Assembly (NCBI GenBank): GCA_000320605.2
Contig: KB445821.1
Location: 1-64,000 of the forward strand
Reading direction: 5' to 3'
DNA length: 64,000 nt
From: Gelatoporia subvermispora B
Taxonomy: Eukaryota > Basidiomycota > Agaricomycetes > Polyporales > Gelatoporiaceae
Positions 1 through 11,003 of this stretch are shown piece by piece. A model generated the notes under the pieces. That model was not told the origin of the DNA. It did not search any database and worked only from the letters and a program-made list of their open reading frames with translations. How positions within the stretch are numbered: position 1 is the stretch's first letter; the number at the start of each line of letters is the position of its first letter. The translations under genes were made by a program, and so were the position numbers.

Positions 1-2
1 TA

Positions 3-649
3 CAGTTTTTTACCGGCCCGTGGGACACCACCGGTCAGTGGGACAACGGCCATTTTTTACCACCATCGGTAGGAAAACGTGCTCAGAGAAATTTTGTGAA
101 CACTTTTACTCCTCGTACGGATATCCACCCATGTGTATGAGGCGCTACCTCGAGGACTTAGCTTGCTACGGCCAAAAACATACGGATGTGGCTGAGAATT
201 GAATCTGAAAACTTGCATTTTAAGTATGCTCTCCCTTCATTTTCAGCAGCAAGGGCGCTTTTTTTTTGTTAAACCGTATGTCCTGTACACACCCGATTTT
301 TCTGAGCCAAATCCATTTTGTTCTGCAGTAGAACGAGCGACAAATTGTCAAAACACAACATAGAGGTACGGAGAACGTCCCAAATTGGAAGGTGGTTTGG
401 CGGGGCCGGAGTGGCAGATTGGCCAAATCGGGAAGGCGTCCCACTGACTGCAATAAGACTGATAACGAACTTTTCGACAGATGGTCTTGCTCCTCACAGC
501 ACAGTCATACATACGTCTTTTTGATACATCAGAAATACAGTTTCATCGTGTTCCTAACCATCGCTGTACTATTTTTTTCAGATCATGTAGATATGCATTA
601 CTCCAAAGCTGAACACAATTTCAGCGTCCCACGGGCCGGTAAAAAACTG
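3..649. mobile_element. TA-flanked terminal-inverted-repeat element (non-autonomous, Tc1/mariner-pogo-like)
   Basis: Bases 3-26 and the reverse complement of 626-649 are identical over 24 bases, beginning CAGTTTTTTACCGGCCCG. Both ends are flanked by TA (1-2 and 650-651), the usual target-site duplication of Tc1/mariner and pogo elements. The interior has no long coding frame, so it is a non-autonomous MITE-like copy. It sits directly against the 3' end of the Helitron helicase reading frame, which reads into it. The superfamily is inferred from the TA flanks and the CAGT start only. Confidence 0.85.
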
Positions 650-3600
650 TAATCGTTGCTCTATTATCATCATATCGTCGCTCCGCCTTACCCTGCGATA
701 TCTGACTTGGTCTGTACGAACGAACGTCGACAGCGTGCCAACGTACCGACATCTTAAGACTCTTCTTACTGCTTGACCTCTACATCTTAACACCATCAAA
801 ATGTATACAATTGAGTGCGACCAACGTATCGACGTACCTGCGGGGCAACCATTTTGATACCATAATTTCGAGCTTTCATTGAGTTCTTCCAGCCGATCGT
901 CCTCTTGCAGCAGTGATGGACTGTGGGACGCCATGAAGAGTTTCTCGTCGAAACCCCGGAGAAGTCGGATCGTCGATCGGCCAGAGCTGCGTGACAGTGC
1001 GACATACAAGCTGAAGAGGCTGAGATTTGACGGTGCAGGTGGGGTCGCGATATCAACTAGGACATATGGGATCGTCTGACCTTGTGCCCGATAGTCCGTG
1101 AAGGCATATGCCGCAGTGACTGGGTATTGTCTGCGACGCACACTGCGCTGTACCGTCTTCCCGCGCCCATCGACTTGTACGGTAATCTGAAATGTCTGTG
1201 AAGCGACTTCCACTGGAATCACGGAATCTTCGAGACCTTCAAGACGAGTCGCGCGCGTTCGATCCAGCTTCACGAGGATGTATGAGGGTGGGTACTTCAA
1301 TTCAACGGTGGCCTGACCCGGAGGAAGAGGTGGCTCTTGTGGGTCAAGCACAATGTCAACCACTCTTCCTCGTGCCCCGTTGGTGATATCCAGGTCAGTC
1401 TTGACATTTGCAGTGACCATTACCCTCATACCAATTGCGAACTCCACGCTATGAGGTAGAGGCTTGAAGCTCGACTTTGACTTTTCCTTTGCAGCTCTCT
1501 GGATGCGCGTTGCTACGCCGTAGCGTTCTGCAAGAGTCAAGGTGCGTCCTTGAATAGTATCTTCAGCCGGACAGATGAACAGCCTCGCGCCAGTCTCCTG
1601 ACAGTGCTTCCGAACTGCGGCGGCATTCCATTGCTTCCGGACGGCGTGCCGAGGCGTCACTAAAGACGCATCTTTCCATGGCTCAGAGCTGAAGTCGGGT
1701 GTCTTGCAATCAGGATCCGTGATAACAAGTTTTTGCAGCATCTGGATATGATGCTCTTGTACATTTCCGTAGCGAAGATGTTGTAGGAAGTCCCTCCAAA
1801 CAGGGTCTGTAACACGAACTTGTTCTTTGAGGATGACAACTCGTGTGAACTCTTCGTAAATAGCGCGCCCAAGTTGCTGATCTGAGGTGTCTCGAGCCAT
1901 ATTCAAAGGTACATAGAGGGCCTCGTGCGATTTGACGTTCACAGGGGGAAACTGATGAAAGTCACCACACAGAATAACACTAATGCCACCGAAAGAGCCC
2001 TTTGGAGATACGCCGGCTTTGGTCTTCCCAATCCCAATATGTCGCGAGAGAGTCGCCAGGAACGTCTTTGAGATCATTGAGATCTCATCGATTACCAGAT
2101 ATGAGAAGTGATCCCAGAAGCGCTGCAGCTTAAGCTTTGTCTCGTCGCTTAGTGAGCCAGCATTCTTTCCAAGAGAGATCTTGCCAATGGTGTGAGTCGT
2201 CTTTCCATCTATCAAAGACGCCGCGACACCGGTATATGCCGTTTTGAGAAGAAGGTACTTGACACCTTTATGCGCAAAATACTCGGTGACAGTCTGGATG
2301 ACCTTTGATTTTCCCGTGCCTCCTTCGCCGTGAATTATCAGCCGCAATGGATCAGGGTCCTCGCCTTGCAAGGTTCGGTTCAGGTGCATTGTGATAATGT
2401 CAAATGCACGATACTGATCAGGAAGCAGCTTTGACGGGTCCACTCCTGGTAGTGCAGCTTCCGGAGAGTCCGTCTCGTTTCCTAAATGGACCACCTGTGC
2501 AGCGCCTGTGTTGCGCCCCCCACTTCTCTCAGGCTCGAGCCGTCCAATGGAAGTGCGTTCCCCCCCTCCCTCATTCTCTTCTTCTGGAGCGTCACGATCC
2601 ATGCTCGCATTTATGGTATTCACATCGTTGTCCATTTGTTTCTTCCAGTTCTGTAGCCGGACGATGTCGTCACCACCTGCAGGACCCACCGTGTGTGAAT
2701 CATCAGAAAGTGCCCACGAAGTCACGTCGTTCCCGGAGTATATCCGAGCTCTCTTCGCATGCTCGACTGCTAGACGCCCGTGCATCTCCTCTCTGAAAGA
2801 ACCCTGAGACGCAAGAAGTTGTGCCAGTCCCTCTTCTGTATGCAGCTCCAACTCCGGCGGCAGGTCCTCTCCAAGATCTACAGGCTCCTCCATTGTGTGT
2901 GCTGTATAAGGCTGCCTGACACCTGTTGAAGGCTGCTCTTCGGGACTTTGCTCTGCAGCGACACGACACTCGTGAAAGTACTGGATACCAGGAGGTATAT
3001 CTCGGATCCTCTTAGGTGCGCCAGCCAGGAAAGTCTCAAAAGCGGTTGACCAAGACTCATCAACAGCCTTCAGGTCCGTCTCAAGGTTCCTCCAAGGCTT
3101 CAGCAAAACCAGCATCGAGGCGCAGTATAGGGAATAAGTACCCGGATCGTCATTGCGAAGGAACTGTGAGCCGACAAAATTTGGTAGATTATTATGGCCC
3201 TTTGTCCGCATGACGCGTTGCTTTGTTTGGGAGCAGGGATGTTGAGAGAGATATGGAACCCGCTCGTTCCGTCGACGCCCGGGTTTACGGGACATATCCG
3301 TGAGTGCTTCGTCATCAACTGATACCGATTCCTTCTGTTTACTTCGCAGGTCTTCCTCGTAGGTATCCATGAAGAATGAGTACACATTCATGTCGCCCAG
3401 CTGTTCACCTCGAAGTGCGTAATCGGTAAGTTGACACTTCGGATATATTCTTCCTGCATTGTCGGTGTCGAGGCTAACTTTGTCGTGAGACCCCTAGGTT
3501 CATCAGGTCAGCATTGTGCTCTAAGCCCAATATAATCAAGTGCTTACATCGTTTTCACTGCCACTATCGTTACACTGATCCACAGGCTGGTCGCCAGCAG

Positions 3601-6600
3601 TCACTGATGTACTGTTGTCATCAACTTGCCCGTTTGACGCGCTAGCAAATAATGGTGAGAACATCACATTATACGAGGACATGGTCATACCTCTGACTCG
3701 AACTATTTGCCCTACGAAGCTCCGGAAATTGCTTAAGGATCGACGTCACGAAGCTTGACCAATAGACGACAGAGTAACGGTGTGATCGGTATATGTCTCC
3801 CCATCCCATCAAGTACGAGATTACCATTGGTGCTGACAATTCTTGCTCCCGGTTGATAGTGTGAACAAGCCAAAAGAGGAGCAGGCGCTGATTGTCCTGC
3901 AGGGAATCAAGATACTCCGAACGCTCTGAATGGTAAACATATCCTTTTGCCATGATTGACGACAGATTGAAATGACGTGCTTGCTTCTTCAGTGCATACC
4001 CGAGAATGTAGAACGTGCAATTCTTGGTGTCAGATCCGTTTGTCAAGAGCTTTGCGTCATTATTACAGCGTGCATTCAGAAGCACAGCTGGCATCCACCC
4101 GTTCAGGTATTCGTATTTCCGCTTTTGCTTCCATTTCCCTGTCTCGCTCACAGTGTCCTCATCCGAAAGATCGAATGGTGCCCGGCGCTTGCAACGGTAG
4201 AAGCCTCGCTTGTCTGGAACAAGGCAGCGTCGAAGATCACATGTGTGGAGTTGCTGCGACCGGACTAGGAGTCGTTCAAAGTCTGCAACCTGGGCCTCAT
4301 AGTCTGGAGCGTCAGGATGGGGTGGCCTGGAATATGCAATGTCGGTCTTATTTGCAATCTTCTTAATATCCTCGCGCGACTCAATTCCAGGTACATGTGC
4401 CTTCAGATTTGCATTGATGTATGCAACAACGCGAGCACGGAACTCAGGCGTTCGAAGGAGCTCGTGCATCTCGACACTCGTAGGAGAACCAACCAGCCAT
4501 ATGAGCATATGTAGATGTAAGGATCCCCTATTCTGTGATTCAACGCTCCCGAAATAGGCTGAAACACGTCCAAGGACTCCGCGCTGGCTCTTCACTTGGA
4601 ATGGGGTCGCAACAACGCCAAAAAGGACTTCTAAGATGGTGCGTATCATGAAGTGAAAGAACTTCGATGCCGCGTAAGGGTCTGATGCAATGTTCTTTGC
4701 GCGCTTCTCCTTATCAGGTCCGGAGGTACTAAGGAATGCGTCCATGTTGATATCCTCGCCAGCAAAGATCTGGGCAATTGGATCGTGGAGATCAGATGGG
4801 TTTATTGTTATCCAAAGTGATGGGGGGCCCAGTGCAATTGATGTCGCCCAGACCTGGCTGCGGAACTGGTATCGCATGGAATCAGAGGCTGCAACACGCC
4901 CAGCAGTCGCGTGGATGTGCTGACGGAGCAGGCGGACAGCTGGATCTGAAATGGGTTGGTTTCTCTCTTCTTCGTCCTGCGCCTTTCTGAGCTTCTCCAG
5001 TGTGATTGTCGATAAAAGACGTGCGTCGTTATCAAAGTTCTTCCGCCTCATTTGGATCCGCGCAGAGAAGAGGGCCTGCCTGCGTTGTAAGATCCCAAAG
5101 CATAGAAATGCCCAGCTCTCATGCAGCCGAAAACGCCGGTCATGAAACTGTAAGCACCATTGCGCGTGTTCCCGCAAGTCGAGATTGACAGGACGGATGG
5201 ATTCTATTCCCCCACAACCATATGGAAACAGGCACGGAAATGCCTTTTCGAACAGGTTCTCCCCTTCTCTTCCCTGCTCCGCAGTCCCAGACTGTCTAGA
5301 CGCCCCAAAGTCGTTCACAGGCTGTCGAGAATGGCAGACTGCATAGCCTCCTTCCCGCCCCTCACTCCAGAGGTTTGCCATGCCCCAGGCCATAAGCTCG
5401 CTTGCCGTGAGGTTTGTTAGGTCAGTATCTATTGAGCCTGACACTTGCAGCGGAATGACATCCGGATGCGAGGGATGAGCTATCACATGGACACTGATAA
5501 GCCTGACTCGTGTCATCATTGAGGTGCCACAGGGACGACTTACAGGTAGGTTTATCCGAAGTTTCTTTGCCTTCCCGCACCTGCTGATCACTTTTTCCCA
5601 GATCAGACTCAAGTCCAGGTACATCGTCATGCTTAGACCCTGACCGCGTGCAGACGTTCATCAGAATCACATAAGTAGACAGCGTTAGCACAGACTCACC
5701 ATCATTTGTGCTCGCATCTCCATCCGATGGGACATATCCCTCGCTTTCCTTAACGGCTATCCCAGTGTCCTCTGTTTGCCGAATTACTTGGAGAATCTCA
5801 ACTGGTATGTCGTCTTCTGGAAGATTCTTGACTCGCTCTGGATCGATCTCAATGTTGCCATAGTATCTCTGATTATTCTCCTGTAGCCATCGAAGAGCAT
5901 TGAAGACTGCCTGACGGCGTACTCGGAATGTCGACTTGAGCCAGTGCCGGGGCAACTCTCCGAGACCAATGAAAGTCACTGACAGAATGGACACGAGAAG
6001 AGCAGGGGGACGGGGCATTAGATGGCCTTGAACCATTGATGCGATCCCCTGGATATCAAGCTCGTAGGTACTGACATTTCCTCGCATCGCACGCTGAAGT
6101 GTGTCGGTGTTCCGGCCACCACCAACGTTCTTCGGAAACAGCTTGAAGACGTAGACCCGGGGATAGAGCAATGCAATCAACATTTGTTCCGGAATCGTGA
6201 GTATCTGCAGTTGCCACGGAACTTGCCCAATCCAAAGATTGTTTGCAAGTGAGAGCTTGGGAGGTCCGGTGCCTTTCTTTCGCAGTGCAGACATGCACTC
6301 ATTGCATACATTGACCATTTCAGCATCCCCTTTAATTGTTACGCCCCGGGGTTCAAGCAGTTTCCCGCCGAACAGAGTGTGTGCTGGATGCGGAGTCGAT
6401 GGGACAAGGCGTGCAGCATTAGGAAGCAAGGAAAGTGGATGTGGTTTGACTTGATCATCGTGAACACTAAGTTCTCGTGCGCAGACACCACAGACAGCCA
6501 TCTTCAATGCATCATTTGATGTCGCAGTGTGAAATGCTCGGTAGCAATTCTTGACTTCGTCTTCTGAAGGTAACTTCAAGAATTCATTGAGAGGACGGCC

Positions 6601-6924
6601 ACCATTACCAGCGTCTTCCATCGAGGACGACTCGTCAATCCTAGGAGCGACCCGGCGTACCGTTGGTTCGTTCTCCTCTCGTTCCTTTCTTTTCCTTCGT
6701 GTCTGCTGATTCTCTGTATCTCCTACCACCTTTCCTATCGCTCGCTTCCGCCGACCAAGTTCACGTAGTTGCGACAGCCATTCCGGGGAGGCGTACTCGA
6801 TGATATGTGCCAGTAGTGCACTCTTCTGTTGTCGGGCTCTGGTGGGGATTTTCAAGACCCCTTTTGCCCGAGACAAGATGTCAACCATTGTAAGTATTGC
6901 GAGATCGTCGGTCTCAGAGCCCAT
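578..6924 (-). CDS. Helitron Rep/PIF1-like helicase (multi-exon)
   Basis: This transposase nicks and unwinds DNA for rolling-circle transposition. Three long open stretches make up the gene: 6924-5422, 5630-3669 and 3391-578. The first, starting at ATG 6924, is an N-terminal region with CxxC pairs (CGVC, CNEC) like the DUF6570-type regions of mushroom Helitrons. The second is a Helitron_like_N/Rep domain with a GSLHLHMLIW two-histidine motif (about 4490-4530) and YILGYALKK with two tyrosines (about 3980-4020). The third is a PIF1-type helicase with Walker A GEGGTGKS (about 2306-2335) and Walker B VIDEIS (about 2085-2100). Introns lie near 5700-5640, near 5560-5510 and near 3545-3490; exact junctions are unresolved. 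No internal stop was found within the domains. The last 20 or so codons read from the inserted TIR element, so the natural C-terminus is altered. Confidence 0.9.
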
Positions 6925-7133
6925 GGTAAGTGAAATAGTATTGCAGAGGTCTATAGTAACGGACGCAAATTACAGATTTGGAAGTTGCTCGCGAGGGGGG
7001 ACTCGCCGAGCGGAGTTTCCGCACTAACGCACGGACCACGTACGCAGGTATAAAAACCCCCTCACTCCTTTCCTTCTCTTCAATCAACCACCATTCTTCT
7101 CTTGTTCCATTGTCCTTCGCTCGCACTCTTACA
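6925..7133. promoter_or_regulatory. Bidirectional promoter region with TATA box (7049-7056)
   Basis: This 209-bp gap separates the divergent starts of the Helitron replicase (ATG at 6924, minus) and the plus-strand gene at 7134. TATAAAAA at 7049-7056 lies about 78 bases before the plus-strand ATG and is followed by a pyrimidine-rich stretch typical of fungal transcription starts. No comparable TATA was noticed for the minus direction. Confidence 0.6.
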
Positions 7134-8397
7134 ATGACACTCGTTCAGACAACTCTTCCTCCACCTACCAACCCTCGCATTGACCAGCTTCGCCTTGAGC
7201 TGCGCCGGACTGGTCTCTACCTGGGGCATTCCAGCATCCGCCACAAAGTCATGTGGCAGCGCCGCACCGATGTCAGAGGGCGTGCACATCAACTCGTCAT
7301 GCGCAAGCCCGATGGTAAGGACGCGTCGCCCGGTGCCGACCCCGCCTACCTCTCGATGGTGGGCCGCGTCCTCGAGGACGGTTTCTTCATGACCTCCGAC
7401 GCGGGATGGAAGCCTTCTCAATATACTCCGAACCTTGCGCAGGTTAAAGCCTCGTGCTTGGTAGGTGCACCACCGCAGTCGCCCGACTTACGACTACTCG
7501 AGCCGGACTGGGCGGAGGTCACTTCGAATGCAAAGTGGTTTCAGAGCTTGATTGCCACGAAGGGCTTCAATGACTGTAAGGGGTTCCTCACAGAGGACTC
7601 TCCTGGTACGTATCGTATTAAGTTAAAACACCCATTATTCGAGGTAAGTAACATACCTCTTGATACTTTGATAACTTTGCGCTGAGACGACATTGACAGG
7701 AGCGCCTGCCGGAGGAGATGCCGAGCCAGGGTAATGAAGAAGACGACAACAGCGATGCCCCGGCACAGGAGGATAATACTGACGACAAGGACAGCCAGTG
7801 CGGGCCGCCTTCGTCTGATGATTCCGACCCGGAAGCTCCAAAGGATGGTGATGCTGTCGCCGAAGAGAATGATCGTAAGTTCATAACTTTGAACATATCA
7901 AAGTGAAGTTCTGACCTTCTTCTCCAGAGCTCGGCCCGGAGTTTGACATTGAGTTCTGGCCGACCACGTCAGATGTAGCGAAGCATGCGCTCGACGAGAT
8001 CAAGCCCACTCACCGCGTAGTTCCTCTTCCTTTGTATGGCCGCAACGACAAGCTTGTGCGTCCCTCGGAGTATCGGTCCCTTCTCCAGGGGGCCCTCGTT
8101 GAGATCCACTTCTCACTCTATCATTGGTCGATTGGGAAGCGCAATGTTGGTGCAGGTTCATCCGGTGGCTCGGATGTATTCTCTGCCGAGGTGTTCGCTA
8201 TGCATATCATCAAGCCCCCTCCGCCGCCAGTGCCGACCACGCCGCGAAAGCGTCGAGTCTCGAGCATGAGCCCCATTCATTCTCCATCGAAGAAGCGTCG
8301 CGTTGGAGGCAGGTGCATCTTCGTGATGGTCTTCTCCGCCTTGCTGATCCTCTCACTTATCTTCATTGTTGTGTGTAGCATAATCATTGCATCCTAA
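7134..8397 (+). CDS. Uncharacterised Helitron-adjacent protein with basic clusters and C-terminal membrane anchor
   Basis: Function is not recognised. Three exons (7134-7643, 7700-7874, 7928-8397) close into a 384-residue frame with normal GT..AG introns. The first 170 residues are a folded-looking domain. Next comes an acidic linker of about 60 residues rich in D, E and S, then a second conserved-looking domain starting GPEFDIEFW. Near the C-terminus are proline-rich and basic segments (PRKRR, SKKRR) that resemble a bipartite nuclear signal. The last 25 or so residues are a hydrophobic helix, as in a tail-anchored protein. It is transcribed divergently from the Helitron replicase and may be an element passenger or accessory gene. 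The nuclear and membrane signals are from composition only. Confidence 0.75.
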
Positions 8398-9287
8398 CTT
8401 CGTCGACCACATCGTTCTTTTGTTTGTGCTTCCCCATCTGGACTATGCATCTGCTCGTCTGAGTATTCTACCTAGCTTCTCAAGATCATGGACTCACAAT
8501 TCCTTGCATATCTGATCCCCTCCCATTAGATTACATTAATTTGCTCTGTCCCGCATATCTTCGCTGTCGACTGTGTGGTGGTCTCGTCGTCTCCTCGCCT
8601 ACTTAGTATAGCTGTGCTGGCAGTTATTTACGCATTTTAATATCAATTTCCTTTCTGAGCTATATGCACGTGCGGTTAGCCTCGGCCCTCCCTCATTCTG
8701 GGTTTGTAAAATGAGCCGATAAGACTCTCCACCACAGTTGCACTCGCCGTCTTGTGTTGTTCAGTCGGGCATTTATCAACCAAATCAACCTCACCCATGG
8801 CATCGCCTTCCACTCCAGGTCCCATGAGTAAATCATATACGAGAACGTGAGTAGTACATGTTTCTTCCGACAAGCAAGGGTCATGCCGGCGCAGACGGCA
8901 CTCCCCGAGTACGGAAGGCGTCTATATTGGTCGAGGAGTCCGACTTCAGACTAGCCGTGGGATCGTTACACGAGTCAGCTCGGCTAACTCCGGCTCATAG
9001 GTTCAACAACACAACACAACTCGGCGTGGCTTACCCTCAGCGACATAAAGGGCTACAGAGACTGACTAGATTGCGCACTCCAAGAATCCTTGAGCGCTCT
9101 CTGTGTGGGATGCTCCACGTCTTCTAATTCCACATATCCACTTTGGTAGAATGTCTCCGGTGTGTTCTGACTTTATTCTTGTTTCGGCAGCACACTTACG
9201 TCTGCGTAGGCCCAGTACAGCCTCCCTCTCCCACGCAAGGCACATCCTCTGCTGAGTCGCCTTCGTGGTTGGGTACACGAGTATATC
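8398..9287. other. Intergenic, no gene recognised
   Basis: Pyrimidine-rich 3' flank of the preceding gene, then sequence with only short open frames. One Helitron terminus may lie here, but I saw no convincing one. Confidence 0.5.
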
Positions 9288-10070
9288 TTGATGCCGATCT
9301 CCAACCAATACGTTCGATGGTATCCGGACCGCGCTCTTGGTCCTGGATTGTATCCTCTTCCCTTCATTCTGGTCCTGAAATCTTCAGAAAGAACACGCGA
9401 ACAGGAGGGTCTTGCGATGGTAGCTGCACATGCAATAGGAGTTCCTGTGCCACGCTTCATATCGTATGGCCGCCGCACCTCACGCTGTTCGTGGGGCTCC
9501 ATTCTCATGACGCGTATCCCAGGACAGCCGCTCAGTCAAGTGTTCAGTTCGCTCTCGCCAGCTGAATTGGATACTGTCAAGTCGGAACTCGCGACTTACC
9601 TGTCCCGCATGCGCTCATATCACAATCCATGGGCAACACGTATATGCGGTGTCGACGGTGGCGATTTCTATGGCGCACGAGTTCCGTCAGGGCATTTACC
9701 CGCATGTGACGATGAAAAGGCGTTCTACGAGGCTCTCCTGCGATTTGCATTCAATGTCAATGGCGAGTCAGGAGAGCGACTTTACGCATCCGCCAAGAGG
9801 ATGCTCTCTCTGATGCCTCACGCAATTGTGTTCACCCACGGGGACTTGTGGCACCATAATATCATGATCCATAATGGCCATATCTCGGGGATCATCGACT
9901 GGGAATGGTCTGGGTGGTTCCCTGAATATTGGGAGTTCACATCGATCATGCGGTGGACTCGGGCAAGTTGGAGTCGCTTCCTGTCAACCCTGCCGCAGTA
10001 TCATTACGACGCAGAGCTCGAATCTGAGATAGCACTGGTGACTATGTCCGCCGACTCTTTTTCCTACTAG
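9288..10070 (+). CDS. APH-type (aminoglycoside phosphotransferase fold) kinase-like protein
   Basis: The APH/choline-kinase-like fold transfers phosphate from ATP to small molecules, and fungi carry large families of unknown substrate. A 260-residue single frame starts at 9288 (a second Met follows at once). It contains a VLKSSERTREQEG segment where the nucleotide-loop lysine and glutamate lie. It also has the catalytic FTHGDLWHHN (HGDxxxxN Brenner motif, about 9830-9860) and the metal-binding IIDWEWSG. The catalytic Asp, Asn and second Asp are all present. The frame ends soon after the C-terminal helices, and a further small exon cannot be excluded. The name does not imply antibiotic resistance. 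Confidence 0.8.
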   Translation: MMPISNQYVRWYPDRALGPGLYPLPFILVLKSSERTREQEGLAMVAAHAIGVPVPRFISYGRRTSRCSWGSILMTRIPGQPLSQVFSSLSPAELDTVKSELATYLSRMRSYHNPWATRICGVDGGDFYGARVPSGHLPACDDEKAFYEALLRFAFNVNGESGERLYASAKRMLSLMPHAIVFTHGDLWHHNIMIHNGHISGIIDWEWSGWFPEYWEFTSIMRWTRASWSRFLSTLPQYHYDAELESEIALVTMSADSFSY

Positions 10071-10461
10071 AATCCTGGTCAGTTGTTCTCCTCATCTGCC
10101 ATGCCAAGATTGCGGGGTCTGAACCGTGATTCCAGATCATTTCAGAGGGGTCTGGGAAGATGCGACTCCAGACGCTCGTGCAGACCATCAGCTTACCGCT
10201 CTAGAAAGATATGACTCGTCTTCTGGTCTTCTAGGATTACTGCACATCCTATTCTTGTTCCTGTACACAACACTGTCGTATTATTCAGGGGTCTGTACTG
10301 CAACCGAGGATGATTGACGCTCAGTAGACAACCACTTATAAACATGTGTTGGTACCCCCTCAAGCGTATCGCACTGCGATCCCGAGATACGAGACGCACC
10401 AGGTCTTGCTTGCACTCTGTTCCACAACCTCTCCTCCTCTCCTACCTGTCCATTGCATATC
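10071..10461. other. Intergenic between APH-like kinase and DUF6914-like gene
   Basis: Short gap with no recognisable gene. It should hold the kinase terminator and the promoter of the next gene; a CT-rich tract lies at about 10425-10450, just before the ATG. Confidence 0.4.
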
Positions 10462-11003
10462 ATGGCCCTCGAGGTTGGCAGCTTATATATCGTTCTCTTC
10501 CTCCGTGGTAGCGAAAACGATTACCACTGGGGCCTCTACTATCACTGGAGCCCTGAACGGGGTACAAAATTCCATGTCAGGAATCCGTATGCGAACTACT
10601 GGATCATGGACGTCGGGGAGACAAGCAATGCGACTGGCTCGTATCTCCCGGTGGGATTCGTCAAGATCGCCCAGATTGACGTGGCCCATCGTAGTACCTT
10701 GGAGTCCCACGTATCGTCCGTTCCGCTCGTCTCCCCCTCCGAATCGATTCCCTTCACGTGCCGCATCTGGGTAGTGGAGGCGATCAAGAAACTGATCGGA
10801 CTCGGAATTGTGAAGTGTCGAGCCGGAACCCAGGCCCTCGAGGCTGAGGCTCACGCCTTTGCCAATAGTGAATGGAGCAAAGCAAACGACAACGTTCAAC
10901 CTCGCCCTATCATAACTTCCGTGCACTGCATCTTCAATTGTATGTTACCGTCATATTCTATGCGCATTACATTCTCACGTACCATCTCATTCTTGCTCCA
11001 GGA
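10462..11003 (+). CDS. Small uncharacterised fungal protein, DUF6914-like (copy A)
   Basis: The function is unknown. The frame starts MALEVGSLYIVLFLRG at ATG 10462 and continues with NDYHWGLYYHW, GTKFHVRN and a CRIWVVEAI segment. This pattern of an aromatic YHW strand, a K(F/Y)H strand and C-R-x-W-V is shared with the minus-strand gene at 15270-15800 and resembles fungal DUF6914 proteins; the family name is from memory. A 62-base intron (10940-11001) would splice to a stop at once, giving about 159 residues. Without splicing the frame runs to 11058. Either way the conserved part is complete. It lies about 0.4 kb after the APH-like gene on the same strand. Confidence 0.65.

Larger units (their letters stand above)
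652..8400 (-). mobile_element. Helitron (rolling-circle transposon), ends not located
   Basis: The span is defined by its genes: the minus-strand replicase-helicase and the divergent plus-strand gene that shares its promoter. Helitrons have no inverted repeats or target duplications; they begin with TC and end with a small hairpin followed by CTRR. I could not fix either end. The 3' end (low coordinates) is obscured by the TIR element at 3-649 and the edge of the window. The 5' end lies above 6924, and whether the plus-strand gene is inside the element is uncertain. Confidence 0.7.
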
